Positions 34,821-43,324 of a DNA stretch of 64,000 bases are shown here, piece by piece (position 1 is the first letter of the stretch; each line of letters begins with the position of its first letter). The position numbers and the translations under genes were made by a program. The notes beneath the pieces were generated by a model. That model had not been told where the DNA came from. It made no database searches and worked only from the letters and a program-made list of their open reading frames with translations. The stretch is from Sutcliffiella horikoshii (GTDB lineage Bacteria > Bacillota > Bacilli > Bacillales > Bacillaceae_I), in contig NZ_RXZI01000007.1 of the NCBI RefSeq assembly GCF_021991925.1, positions 62,001 to 126,000 of the forward strand. The letters run 5' to 3'.

Positions 34821-35338
34821 TGATTTATTCCCCCCCTGTTATACCTGTATTGAATCAACTGACTTTCTATTCCCATGTATACTTCAGAACCAAATCTACT
34901 AATCTCGGTGAATCCTAGATTCTCCAACATATTTCTAGATCGCGTGTTGGCTTCATGCGTTTCCGCTTCAAATATATGCGTGGGGAACTTTTCGACTGCA
35001 AATTCCATTAATAGTTTCAGTGTTTCCGTACCGATTCCATGTCCCCATAACCCGCTTTCCCCTATTGCGATGCCAAGTTCAGCGGTATTCCCATTGATGT
35101 TTGCCAAATCTGCATAGCCGATTAATCTTGATTCATATTGGATTCCTAATCTTACAAAGTCTGGGGGCATATTATGTACACAATTAATCCACCAAGAATA
35201 CAGCTCATCCTCGCTCCTATCGGTTTCCCAGCCATTCGCAAGGCAAAAAGCTTTATCATTGTTCCAATTTTTCACTACATGAAAGTCGTGGACCTGAAGT
35301 GCTCTTAATTCAATAAGGGGATCCCCAAGCTGCTTCAC
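34799..35338 (-). CDS. GNAT-family N-acetyltransferase
   Basis: A 179-aa acetyltransferase with the acetyl-CoA loop GLWGHGIGTETLKLLMEFA and the motif B FEAETHEANTRSRNMLENLGF. Its N-terminus (IELRALQVHDFHVVKNWNND) suits the RimJ-like group. It is the first gene of the GNAT-NUDIX-APH-APH-ASCH operon, and repeat array B fills its upstream region. Confidence 0.87.
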   Translation of the reverse strand: MKQLGDPLIELRALQVHDFHVVKNWNNDKAFCLANGWETDRSEDELYSWWINCVHNMPPDFVRLGIQYESRLIGYADLANINGNTAELGIAIGESGLWGHGIGTETLKLLMEFAVEKFPTHIFEAETHEANTRSRNMLENLGFTEISRFGSEVYMGIESQLIQYRYNRGGINQWYKQKE

Positions 35339-35362
35339 TGGTTTCTCACATCCTCTTGCTGG

Positions 35363-35462
35363 ATTTCATGATATATCTCTGAAATTCATGATATAATCTC
35401 AGATTTCATGATATATTTCAGAATTTCATGATATATTTCCAAATTTCATGATATATCATTCT
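35363..35462. repeat. Intergenic direct-repeat array B, five 20-bp units
   Basis: Five copies of ATTTCATGATATAT with minor changes start at 35363, 35383, 35403, 35423 and 35443: a strict 20-bp period. Each unit contains the palindrome TCATGA, so each could hold a symmetric protein-binding site. The remaining six bases per unit vary (TCTCTG, TCTCAG, TTCAGA, TTCCAA). The array lies between the alpha/beta hydrolase gene and the GNAT gene, directly upstream of the latter. Confidence 0.9.
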
Positions 35463-35533
35463 GTCATCCAAACTTCTTCTGTCCCATCATCAGGATTAGG
35501 GAAATTGCCCTCAAATTGTCCAACTGTAACTCG

Positions 35534-36259
35534 CTAATTTACACCAATGACACAATATTTCTCTAAAAACCCATTCAAAACCTGGTTATAGACCTCTGGT
35601 TGCTCGGAATGAACAAGATGTCCGGCAAATGGAATGACGGATAGGTGGATTTGGTTATTTAGCCGTGGGATAATGACAGCCCCCTTCGCTTCATTTCCAT
35701 TTTCTTCTCCTACCATGAACAATGTTGGCATTTTCAACCCATCCAATTTGCCAGTTTCTTCAAAGGGATAGGAATCTTCTTTCGCAGCCAAATAGATGAA
35801 CTCTTCCCAACCATCACCATGAAGCTGATCAAAGTAGACTCTGATTTGTTCATTTTCTAAAAGCGCATTTTGCTGACCAACCATATTTTGATGTATTTTC
35901 GACCAATTAGCAGGTTTCTCCGGCATTATCCCAGAGAGGGTTAACGTTTTCACTTTTTCAGGAAACCTTTTCGCCAAAAACAACGCAACCAATGCACCGA
36001 TGGAACAGCCAACTATATGAGCAGATCCCACCTCTAAATGGTCGAGCGTTTCTTTTAAGTCATTTGCACTCTCCTCATAATAGTCAGAGAGGTCTCGGGA
36101 TGTGGATTTCCCATGCCCCCTCAAGTCCGGCAAAACCACCTTATAGCGAGACTTAAAATACTCCCGCTGTTCTTCAAAGTCGGTCATCCCTGTTTGCAAA
36201 CCCGTATGTAAAAAGACGATTGGTTCTCCATCTCCGAAAATCTCTGTATATAATAACAT
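35534..36259 (-). CDS. Alpha/beta-fold hydrolase
   Basis: A 241-aa hydrolase: oxyanion-hole HTG at residues 18-20, LPDLRGHGKS, the nucleophile elbow GCSIGA with S86, acid near VGEENGNE and base H in FAGHLVHSEQPE. It resembles small esterases and 3-oxoadipate enol-lactone hydrolase-like proteins. No signal peptide, so cytosolic. Substrate unknown. Confidence 0.85.
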   Translation of the reverse strand: MLLYTEIFGDGEPIVFLHTGLQTGMTDFEEQREYFKSRYKVVLPDLRGHGKSTSRDLSDYYEESANDLKETLDHLEVGSAHIVGCSIGALVALFLAKRFPEKVKTLTLSGIMPEKPANWSKIHQNMVGQQNALLENEQIRVYFDQLHGDGWEEFIYLAAKEDSYPFEETGKLDGLKMPTLFMVGEENGNEAKGAVIIPRLNNQIHLSVIPFAGHLVHSEQPEVYNQVLNGFLEKYCVIGVN

Positions 36260-36331
36260 TTATCCCCGCCCCTTCCATCATTTTGAAATCATGGTTATTC
36301 TCTTGTACGAATTAGTACCAACTTTTCACTG

Positions 36332-36799
36332 TTATTGTTTGCCTTTAGAACCCTCCCATAATGATAGAATGTGCTTCTCCACTCTTTCTTTTTCTTTAAC
36401 CGTCAACTCTTTTATACGAATATCCATTAACTCTTCATCTGGAATAAGAATCGCCGTAGGCTTGTTCAGTTCGTCTATATGTTCCCTATCATCTTCCACT
36501 CGGGTGACCATCGATTTATTAAATAGGGAGAACAAGACTTCTGTTTTAAGGTAGTTTCCATCCAGATCATAGTGGTCCTCGATAGCTTTTATAACCGTAT
36601 CGATATGGTTATCGCTAGATTCTATGACTGTTAGGGCATTGACTTTTTTATACCCAACCACTTCAAATATTCCTTCTGCATTTTCTTCTAAAATTTCTGT
36701 TGAATAGACCTCGATATTGGTAGCTGTTTCAACACTGCTACAGGAAACACAAAAAATGAGTAGAAAGATCATGAAAACAATCTGTCCCCATGATTTCAT
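36332..36799 (-). CDS. Lipoprotein of unknown function
   Basis: A 155-aa protein with a signal and lipobox CVSC (C20). The mature part (VETATNIEVYSTEILEENAE ... KPTAILIPDEELMDIRIKEL) is strand-rich and ends with a basic helix (EKERVEKHILSLWEGSKGK). Family not recognised. It overlaps the end of the amidohydrolase gene by 4 bp, so translation is coupled. Confidence 0.7.
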   Translation of the reverse strand: MKSWGQIVFMIFLLIFCVSCSSVETATNIEVYSTEILEENAEGIFEVVGYKKVNALTVIESSDNHIDTVIKAIEDHYDLDGNYLKTEVLFSLFNKSMVTRVEDDREHIDELNKPTAILIPDEELMDIRIKELTVKEKERVEKHILSLWEGSKGKQ

Positions 36800-38124
36800 C
36801 TCTTACCCACCATCACTTCCTCAAATGAATTCACAAACTCCTCCATTAACCTCAAACTTTCTTCCTCACTTGGCACGCTTGAAAGTATCTCTGCTTGAGT
36901 CATTACCTTTCCACCTTTGATCACCAGTTCGATTGCCCTCGTATTCTTTATATCTTCCAAAGGGTTGTTTGATAATAAAATCATATCTGCTTTGGCACCT
37001 GCCTTTATCTCACCAAGGTCCTCGCGCTTTATAGCCCTGGCCGCAACGCAGGTGGCAGCCCTGATAGCATTCAATTCACTGAAGCCAGCTTCTACGAACA
37101 ATTCCAATTCCCGATGAAGAGCCATGCCTGGAAACGTCCAAACTCCTGCAGGCGTGTCCGTCCCAGCAACAACTGTTCCACCAAGGTCAAAGTATGCTTT
37201 AGCAATTGCCTTGTTCAGCACACTTTGCATTCCCATCTGTTTCAATGCCTCTTCATATTGGGAAAGCCTTTCCCACTGTTCAATCAATGACTTATTTTCA
37301 TATACCTTCTTGACTATTTCATTGTCCGGATTCCAATGGTCCTTTAGTTTATTCATTTGATCAAATAAAACCATTGTTGGGCAAATCGCCACTCCATATG
37401 ACAATAGCTCTCTACACACTTCCGTTATTTTTTCGAGGTCAGGCTTATTCCAATCCACCTCATCCCAGATTGATTTCTCGGCCTTCATACTCCAATTGGG
37501 GTATATCGCCTGGATGATCCCGGAGGCATGTTCATTCCACTTCACGCCGAATTTGGCAGCATCCAACGCATTAACTTCCGTAGAATGGATGAGGTCGCAA
37601 CTGACTTCTTTATGGTAGAGGGAAGCTTCTTGGGCCACTTTTTCCATTAGTTCACCGGAAAGCCACCCATACACTTTAATGAAGTCCGCTCCTGCCTCCA
37701 CCTGTCTCTTCACTTCTCCAATGACTACTTGCGAATTTTCTGCAATGATATTCCAAGGACTTGTTTCCCCCCAAAGTCCAGGCGGACCATCTATGACTCT
37801 ATCAGCTGAAAACACCCTTGGTGTCATAGAATCATCAGGAGCCGTCATAAGCCCCTTCAATTCCAATACATTTCCCCCTGTATTCCTTACAGTAGTAATT
37901 CCAGCAGCTACAAATATCGGAGCAAACGATTCCTTGATATGCACATGCATGTCTATTAGGCCGGGAATCACCCACTTTTCATTTGCATCTATCACTTTGG
38001 AAACTTCATTAAGGGTATTTCCTGCAACAATATCCGCTATCATTCCATCCTTCATCAGAATGGATGCTTGATAAAAAACACCGGTATCAACATCTAGGAC
38101 ATTTGCGTCTTTTAGAAGAATCAT
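36796..38124 (-). CDS. Amidohydrolase-family protein (imidazolonepropionase/prolidase-like)
   Basis: A 442-aa metal-dependent amidohydrolase. The metal motif HVHIKE follows VIPGLID (about residue 60), then KVYGWLSGE (probable carboxylated-lysine strand), DLIHS and NEHASG (histidines), and AGTDTPAG (catalytic aspartate). The end KAGAKADMILLSNNPLEDI is typical. Related enzymes cleave cyclic amides or Xaa-Pro/Xaa-Arg dipeptides. I use the ATG at 38124, behind GAGAGGTGAAAG; an upstream ATG-like start at 38142 has no site. Substrate unknown. Confidence 0.87.
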   Translation of the reverse strand: MILLKDANVLDVDTGVFYQASILMKDGMIADIVAGNTLNEVSKVIDANEKWVIPGLIDMHVHIKESFAPIFVAAGITTVRNTGGNVLELKGLMTAPDDSMTPRVFSADRVIDGPPGLWGETSPWNIIAENSQVVIGEVKRQVEAGADFIKVYGWLSGELMEKVAQEASLYHKEVSCDLIHSTEVNALDAAKFGVKWNEHASGIIQAIYPNWSMKAEKSIWDEVDWNKPDLEKITEVCRELLSYGVAICPTMVLFDQMNKLKDHWNPDNEIVKKVYENKSLIEQWERLSQYEEALKQMGMQSVLNKAIAKAYFDLGGTVVAGTDTPAGVWTFPGMALHRELELFVEAGFSELNAIRAATCVAARAIKREDLGEIKAGAKADMILLSNNPLEDIKNTRAIELVIKGGKVMTQAEILSSVPSEEESLRLMEEFVNSFEEVMVGKR

Positions 38125-38129
38125 CTCTT

Positions 38130-38687
38130 TCACCTCTCCCACAATCGACTCACTCCCACCAACACATTCCCATCAAACGACAACTTGTAAATATCCGGCA
38201 TGTCCAAACCATTCCAAAACGAGAAATCATACTGTTTGTCAAAATGATTCATTATTAGCACCATGATGTTTCCATGCGTACCGATAGCTACGTTCTTTCC
38301 TGCATACTTGTCCAACAGGTGATGGATGACGCCCACACCTCTAGCCTGTGCTTCCATATTGGATTCGCCGCCTTCCCAGGCAAAGTTTGGCTCCTCCCAG
38401 ACTTTTGTGATGGCTGCTGTGAAATCTTCGGCAGGCTCTCCTGTCAACGTCCGTTCTTTCAAATCTTCCATAATCTCAATCTCCAGATTGAAATGCTGTG
38501 CCACACCTTCCACTGTCTGAACAGCCCTTTTATAAGGACTCGAAACCACCACATCAATATTGTCAGGTTGGATCAAAGCTAATATTCTCTCAGCATCTAT
38601 GTACCCTTTTTTTGATAAAGGCCGCTCCCATTCATCAGGTGTGTAAATCGAATGAGCATGCCTAACGAAATACAGATTTGTCAACAT
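38130..38687 (-). CDS. Histidine phosphatase-family protein
   Basis: A 185-aa member of the phosphoglycerate-mutase-like superfamily. The phosphoacceptor histidine is in FVRHAHS (about residue 10), a second arginine in SSPYKRAVQT, and the second catalytic histidine in IGTHGNIM (about 139). It could dephosphorylate a small metabolite or protein. AAGGAGGTAAT precedes the ATG. It is followed 6 nt later by the amidohydrolase gene, in the same operon. Confidence 0.88.
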   Translation of the reverse strand: MLTNLYFVRHAHSIYTPDEWERPLSKKGYIDAERILALIQPDNIDVVVSSPYKRAVQTVEGVAQHFNLEIEIMEDLKERTLTGEPAEDFTAAITKVWEEPNFAWEGGESNMEAQARGVGVIHHLLDKYAGKNVAIGTHGNIMVLIMNHFDKQYDFSFWNGLDMPDIYKLSFDGNVLVGVSRLWER

Positions 38688-38700
38688 ATTACCTCCTTCG

Positions 38701-39915
38701 TCAAACGGAAATTTCTTCTTTAAAATAGCTTGCTTTCGAAGGTCTTATAATGGTTATGAATAAAACAAGTGCAAACAAGGTAGAACTACCGGAAAATACT
38801 AAGCAAACAAATTGCAAGGAGAACACTTCAGCGGTAAATCCAAGTAATAGGGTAAGTGCAATTTGCACCATACCTTGGAACATTTCCGCGATACTAGCAA
38901 ATCTTCCCATGATGTCAACAGGGACAGAGTTTTGGAAGAATGTCGCGTAGCCTGCATTGGCAAATGCCATGAAAAAGCCGAGGAATACAAATGCGGCCGT
39001 TGCAGTAAAAAAGTCGTAAGAGGCATAAAATGCTACATATCCGACAGAGGTCAAAAGCATACCGACTCCTAAATAAACTTTTAAGGATACTTTTTTTGCC
39101 ACCAAAGCCGAAACAAACGCACCGCCCAAGGCTCCGAGTCCCGTTAAACTTACAATTAGCCCATAATCTCGATCGGACAACTCCAGAACTTGTTTGATGA
39201 AGGTCACCTCTTGTGAATCAAGTGCAAATCCAAGTAGCATAGCGGCTTGGAACAGGAGATAGACGGTGATGAAAAACCTTGCTTTCTTGGAGAAATCTTT
39301 GACTACCTTCCAATCCCTCAATAGAGTTTGCAGGCGGATCGGTTCCCGTTTGTTTTCCGCCTTCTCATCCACATCCGGCAACAAAAAAATGAAGAAAGCA
39401 CACATCAAAAACGTTACTGCATTGATCAAGATACAGATGTCTGTACTCACATACATGATGAGGAACCCCGCAATGGCCGGTCCCAAAAGGAATGCACCTG
39501 AGCTTGTCATGCTTAATAGCGAGTTAAATCTTTTACGTTCGCTGACCGGAATAAGTTTCGTTATGTATACAGAAGAACTCGGCCCGAAAAATGCCCCGAC
39601 CATATTGATAACTAATAAAATTAAATAGATAGTCCAAAGAGAATCAATGAAAGGTAGGAGAAATACGAATCCCCCTCGTACTACATCCACCCAGATCATC
39701 AACTTCCTTTTATTCACCCTATCAATGACACTTCCTGCCCACGTATTGGTTAATAAAATGGCAATAGGCCTGATTATGTATAAACCCGCAACCGCCGCTG
39801 CTGAACCTGTCATAGTTAAAATGGATATATTCAATGCAATTAAGTAAATCCAGCTCCCCAAATAAGAGATTCCAATTCCGGCAATCAGTAGAAACGGATA
39901 TTTCCAAGAACTCAT
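38701..39915 (-). CDS. MFS transporter
   Basis: A 404-aa polytopic protein with about twelve helices, the DRVNKRKLMIWVD loop motif and ISYLGSWIYLIALNISIL at the start, of the MFS_3 macrolide/enterobactin exporter type. I choose the ATG at 39915, behind AAGGGTGAT; the frame is open to 39933. It lies 13 nt upstream of the histidine phosphatase gene, so an operon of MFS, phosphatase, amidohydrolase and lipoprotein is likely. Substrate unknown. Confidence 0.87.
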   Translation of the reverse strand: MSSWKYPFLLIAGIGISYLGSWIYLIALNISILTMTGSAAAVAGLYIIRPIAILLTNTWAGSVIDRVNKRKLMIWVDVVRGGFVFLLPFIDSLWTIYLILLVINMVGAFFGPSSSVYITKLIPVSERKRFNSLLSMTSSGAFLLGPAIAGFLIMYVSTDICILINAVTFLMCAFFIFLLPDVDEKAENKREPIRLQTLLRDWKVVKDFSKKARFFITVYLLFQAAMLLGFALDSQEVTFIKQVLELSDRDYGLIVSLTGLGALGGAFVSALVAKKVSLKVYLGVGMLLTSVGYVAFYASYDFFTATAAFVFLGFFMAFANAGYATFFQNSVPVDIMGRFASIAEMFQGMVQIALTLLLGFTAEVFSLQFVCLVFSGSSTLFALVLFITIIRPSKASYFKEEISV

Positions 39916-39951
39916 GCTATCACCCTTATCCAAAAATCAATCAAAAGAAAA

Positions 39952-39980
39952 GCATCGGTGTTCTCCCGATGCCTGTTTTA
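39952..39980 (-). terminator. Terminator of the 40-41 kb gene cluster
   Basis: GCATCGG (39952-39958) pairs with CCGATGC (39966-39972) around a short loop, followed on the minus strand by TTTTCTTTTG. It ends transcription of the gene at 40032 before the MFS gene. Confidence 0.75.
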
Positions 39981-40031
39981 CATATATTACTATATCATAT
40001 TATTCTGAAAAATTTGCCGGTACTTTTTCAA

Positions 40032-40337
40032 TTAACCTCCCACACTAGCGAAATTGAAAAATACGATTAAATAAATGGTGATTAAACTGAGGAACAGCAC
40101 AGCAAGCCCCATAAATCCGGCCATCGCATATTTCCTTGTGCCCCGGTCGAGGAACATCCCTACCCCAAATGCGATGATGGCGGTAAACATCGGGTACCGC
40201 CACGGAATTCCCAGACTATGATAAGCACCTTCCATTTGGGAGGAAAATTCACCAATGAATTCAAAAATAAAAAGAGCTAATAAGATAAAACCAATTCCCA
40301 CTGAAAATTTACTAAGGATGGTCAGCGTATTTTTCAT
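40032..40337 (-). CDS. Small membrane protein of unknown function
   Basis: A 101-aa protein with three hydrophobic helices (about 10-28, 48-64, 72-95) and short loops (GEFSSQMEGAYHSLGIPWRY, DRGTRKY). No motif known to me. It is the last gene of a cluster of five small secreted or membrane proteins transcribed on the minus strand, and ends at a terminator. Confidence 0.65.
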   Translation of the reverse strand: MKNTLTILSKFSVGIGFILLALFIFEFIGEFSSQMEGAYHSLGIPWRYPMFTAIIAFGVGMFLDRGTRKYAMAGFMGLAVLFLSLITIYLIVFFNFASVGG

Positions 40338-40353
40338 TTGGTCCCCCTTTTCG

Positions 40354-40755
40354 TTAATCGTCCAACGGCAACTTTAACCTTGCTCCGTATAAACCATCTT
40401 GTTGATAATCCCAATAACGGCCGATAATACCGAGATTCATGGCTCTATTGTAGTATCCCAATTCATAAATTATTTTTCCTTCATTTAGAAAAAGGACTTT
40501 AAAATCCGGACTTTCAAAATTCATCGTAGCAGTGGAAAGTGACTCTGCATTTTCCAATTCGTTTATCAGTTCTTGAATGAAGGCTTGATCCGTTATCTCC
40601 AAAATGAGATTTTCCGTCTCCCATTCCAGCACTTCCAATCTCGTTATCTCGTGTTCTAGGTGAAAGTTATCTATTCTTTCAATTGGTTGATCGACGGACT
40701 CTTTGCATCCCGTTAAGATAGTACCGACAAACAATAAAGTCATGAATAATTTCAT
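40354..40755 (-). CDS. Lipoprotein of unknown function
   Basis: A 133-aa protein with signal MKLFMTLLFVGTILTGC (lipobox LTGC, C17). The mature domain is acidic (DNFHLEHEITRLEVLEWETE) with a strand-rich second half (FKVLFLNEGKIIYELGYYNR). I choose the ATG at 40755 because it gives a proper lipoprotein signal; the frame extends to 40785. Family not recognised. Confidence 0.68.
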   Translation of the reverse strand: MKLFMTLLFVGTILTGCKESVDQPIERIDNFHLEHEITRLEVLEWETENLILEITDQAFIQELINELENAESLSTATMNFESPDFKVLFLNEGKIIYELGYYNRAMNLGIIGRYWDYQQDGLYGARLKLPLDD

Positions 40756-40788
40756 TAAATGAACTTCTCTATCAACCTTTTTCACCCA

Positions 40789-41097
40789 CTACACTTCCCC
40801 AATAAACTCCACATAGTGAAAAATACCAAACTTTCGGACAAGGTAATTTCTCAACTCTCCCTGTGTCGCTTTTTCAATAGGCGGTTTGGTCAAGGTATAT
40901 GCCTTCCCATTCAATTCTTCAAATTTCTCTTTGTCCACCCGGTTATGATATTCATCATCTACAATATCCGTTGTCAGCGCTATTATTGGATAGCCGCTGA
41001 AAAAGACGTATGTTCTTAGGGCAGTGTGGGGAGTGGAATGTAGTAATAAAACGATGCCAATTAGTGAGATTAGTATAATAAGATTCTTTTTCATCAT
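40789..41097 (-). CDS. Membrane-anchored small protein of unknown function
   Basis: A 102-aa protein with an N-terminal hydrophobic segment (about 5-20, NLIILISLIGIVLLLH) and an extracytoplasmic domain (SGYPIIALTTDIVDDEYHNR ... LVRKFGIFHYVEFIGEV). Twin ATG codons at the start. It lies 11 nt after the next upstream gene. Family not recognised. Confidence 0.62.
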   Translation of the reverse strand: MMKKNLIILISLIGIVLLLHSTPHTALRTYVFFSGYPIIALTTDIVDDEYHNRVDKEKFEELNGKAYTLTKPPIEKATQGELRNYLVRKFGIFHYVEFIGEV

Positions 41098-41108
41098 TGC
41101 CTCCCGTT

Positions 41109-41387
41109 TTATATAGCCCTTTTAGATTCTGAATGAAAAAGTATATTGCCAAATGGAATTATCGCCAGTAGCAGAGTGCATAGTGCTGTAATAAAGAAGC
41201 CGATTGCATAGGATGGGATGTTCCCTTCTGGAACCTTGTCATTAATCTCCATTCCTAGAAAATACACACCCATACCATTCCCATCCACATTGGCACCAAG
41301 AGACCAGAGCTGGATACCCTCCATGATCAACAAAACGGTAAAGACTGTCAGTGTTATGGAAACAAACCATCGCAACGTTGAATTCAT
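41109..41387 (-). CDS. Small two-helix membrane protein of unknown function
   Basis: A 92-aa protein with two hydrophobic segments (about 8-30 and 62-82) and an outside loop (GANVDGNGMGVYFLGMEIND). AGGAGGTATTGC precedes the ATG. It belongs to the series of small membrane and lipoprotein genes at 40-41.4 kb. Family not recognised. Confidence 0.62.
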   Translation of the reverse strand: MNSTLRWFVSITLTVFTVLLIMEGIQLWSLGANVDGNGMGVYFLGMEINDKVPEGNIPSYAIGFFITALCTLLLAIIPFGNILFHSESKRAI

Positions 41388-41467
41388 TTTTGCAATACCT
41401 CCTCTATTTACTATAAAATTATTCTGTAGCTACTAGGTCACAACGTCTCTCATCATGTTGTGCCTAC

Positions 41468-41710
41468 TTAGTGAGAGTGTGAACTGCGCTCATTGCCTCT
41501 TTTGAAATTTCCCGTTACTTTTGCCATGATCAATTGCTTGGCTTTATCATCTTCGGCAGCTTCCATCCGCTTTAGGAATTTATTAGCTTCTTTTCCTTTA
41601 AGAACTTTTACTTGTCGATTTTCATAATCCAGGAAAATGGTGTTGTCCTTGGAGAGCCGGAAGCTGAAAGGTGATTCATCCAGGCGGTTTCTCTTATCGA
41701 TATTTTCCAT
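41468..41710 (-). CDS. Small soluble protein of unknown function
   Basis: An 80-aa charged protein (ENIDKRNRLDESPFSFRLSK, then DNTIFLDYENRQVKVLKGKE) with a helical, basic second half ending SSHSH. I use the ATG at 41710, behind AGGGTGCAT; the frame is open further into repeat array C1. The strand pattern IFLDYENRQVKVLKGKEA suggests a small beta-hairpin then helix, but no family is recognised. The array lies directly upstream. Confidence 0.6.
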   Translation of the reverse strand: MENIDKRNRLDESPFSFRLSKDNTIFLDYENRQVKVLKGKEANKFLKRMEAAEDDKAKQLIMAKVTGNFKRGNERSSHSH

Positions 41711-41745
41711 TATGCACCCTTTCCCTCTCGGACAACTCACCTAAA

Positions 41746-41966
41746 TGTCCGAAGTTTTCGCGTTTTTGTCCGAAGTTTTTTGATAGTTGACCAAAGATTT
41801 CACAAAGGTGTCCGAAGATTTCGAAAAATTGATCGAACAAAATTATCAGGTGTCCAAACCTCTTCATTTCTTGTCCGAAGCATCCTTGCAAATGTCCAAA
41901 GTCCCTCGATGAGCATCTATTAAATGTCTGAAGTGAATCCAAATTTGTCCGAATGATTTTTATTAG
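41746..41966. repeat. Intergenic direct-repeat array C1 (TGTCCGAAGATTT type)
   Basis: Ten degenerate copies of TGTCCGAAGATTT start at 41746, 41767, 41788, 41809, 41830, 41851, 41872, 41893, 41925 and 41946. The spacing is exactly 21 bp seven times, then 32 bp, then 21 bp. The core TGTCCGAA is well kept; the rest drifts. An inverted TCGGACA lies just before the first unit (41728). The array occupies most of the spacer between the small gene at 41710 and the membrane protein gene at 42028. Confidence 0.92.
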
Positions 41967-42027
41967 GTGTATTTAGGTTAAAATTCATGGAATTTCGAGG
42001 TGAAGATTGCACAACCCATTAATAGCT

Positions 42028-42306
42028 TTAAAGGTTCTCCCCCGTCACTTTCTTATACACCCCAGCGCCTACCATCCCCACTCCTATTAAGAATAATGTC
42101 GGAACCATCAACCACATGACTGCCACTGCAGCAAAACCATCCCCTACACTTAACCCCACAAGTATGGCAACAATCCAGCTGAGGAATGGAGCAATGGAAA
42201 GCATCGTGATAAGTCCCCAGATGATGAGCACCTTATTCTGATACTTGCGGCTTAGAAAGACTCCCAAACCAATGGACAACACCAACACAATAATCGCTAA
42301 AGGCAT
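42028..42306 (-). CDS. Small membrane protein of unknown function
   Basis: A 92-aa protein with three hydrophobic helices (about 2-18, 27-52, 62-83) and a short basic end (YKKVTGENL). Its start is 8 nt after the oxidoreductase stop, so the two are co-transcribed. No known motif. Repeat array C1 follows its stop. Confidence 0.62.
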   Translation of the reverse strand: MPLAIIVLVLSIGLGVFLSRKYQNKVLIIWGLITMLSIAPFLSWIVAILVGLSVGDGFAAVAVMWLMVPTLFLIGVGMVGAGVYKKVTGENL

Positions 42307-42314
42307 GCTGACAT

Positions 42315-43292
42315 CTACTCCTCCACATTTATAATAATCTTGCCTGTGTTCCTTCTTTGTTCCATTAATGTGTGGGCCTCTGCAACATCGCCCAATGAAA
42401 ATTCGTGCCCCACTTTCATCTTCAATTGTCCATTGACCAATAATGGGATAACTTCTGAAGCCGTATCTTTCAAGAGATGTGGACGGAGTTTACGTGTTGT
42501 ACCTAGACTGAAACCCAATATAGATCGGCAGCTTGAATGAAGGTCCACCGTTTTTACTTTTCCAACCTCTCCGCTTGAATTTCCAAAATGAACTAATCTC
42601 CCGTATGGAGCCAAACAGTTCAAACTGTTTTCTGTCACCACACCCGAAACGGAATCGAGAATGATATCAATCCCTTTGCCATCTGTCAGCTCATTCGCCT
42701 TACTCGCAAAGTCTTCTTCTTCATAACATATGACAAAATCAGCTCCACTTTCCCTTGCCACTTGTACTTTCTCTCTACTTCCCACTGTGCCGATCACAAG
42801 ACCCGCTCCCATCATTTTCGCCAGTTGAATGGCGGTTGTTCCTACTCCACCGGCTGCGGCATGGACCAAGACCGACTCTCCTTCTGAGATTTGTGCTACA
42901 TGATGGAGCAATCGATGTGCGAGAAAAGAAACAACTGGAGCCGCGGCTGCCAATCTAAAGTCAAGTTCATCAGGGATTGGGAAAACTAGTGCCTCTTTTG
43001 CCACCACATATTCTGCATAGGATCCGTTCTTCGGGAAAGCGATAACCCGTTGACCCTTTTCCAATCCTGTGACCCCTGTTCCAACTTTTTCTATGTAACC
43101 AGTAGCATCTAAGCCTGGTATATATGGTAATGTCGCACCTTTCTTCCCATATCTAGATTTAATATCTGCGTAGTTGACGCTTGTCTTTTCGACTTTTATC
43201 AATACTTCATTATCATCTATACTGGGAATGGCTATTTCCTGTAGCTTAAGAAACTCCGTTCCACCAAACCCTGTAACCATTAAAGCTTTCAT
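42315..43292 (-). CDS. Zinc-independent MDR oxidoreductase (quinone-reductase-like)
   Basis: A 325-aa medium-chain dehydrogenase/reductase: GroES-like start KALMVTGFGGTEFLKLQEIA, then the Rossmann motif VLVHAAAGGVGTTAIQLAK (about 148-166) and GTVGSREKVQVARESGADFV. Catalytic zinc cysteines are absent, as in NADPH:quinone oxidoreductases. I use the ATG at 43292, behind AAGGATGGG; the frame extends to 43418 without a better site. Natural substrate unknown. Confidence 0.88.
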   Translation of the reverse strand: MKALMVTGFGGTEFLKLQEIAIPSIDDNEVLIKVEKTSVNYADIKSRYGKKGATLPYIPGLDATGYIEKVGTGVTGLEKGQRVIAFPKNGSYAEYVVAKEALVFPIPDELDFRLAAAAPVVSFLAHRLLHHVAQISEGESVLVHAAAGGVGTTAIQLAKMMGAGLVIGTVGSREKVQVARESGADFVICYEEEDFASKANELTDGKGIDIILDSVSGVVTENSLNCLAPYGRLVHFGNSSGEVGKVKTVDLHSSCRSILGFSLGTTRKLRPHLLKDTASEVIPLLVNGQLKMKVGHEFSLGDVAEAHTLMEQRRNTGKIIINVEE

Positions 43293-43324
43293 TACGCACC
43301 CATCCTTTCTATCCCACGTTCTCC

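Noticed and set aside
38130-39915. A resistance or prophage island
   Set aside because: No integrase, transposase gene, att repeats or shift in codon use; the genes are ordinary accessory families.
41694-41942. An 82-codon minus-strand frame through array C1 with FGHL/FGQ heptads
   Set aside because: Same artefact; the 32-bp step breaks the phase and there is no ribosome site.
41746-41966. CRISPR array in the TGTCCGAA repeats (also 50751-50973)
   Set aside because: Repeats are about 8-13 bp and degenerate, with 8-13-bp gaps rather than unique spacers of 30 bp or more; no cas genes nearby.
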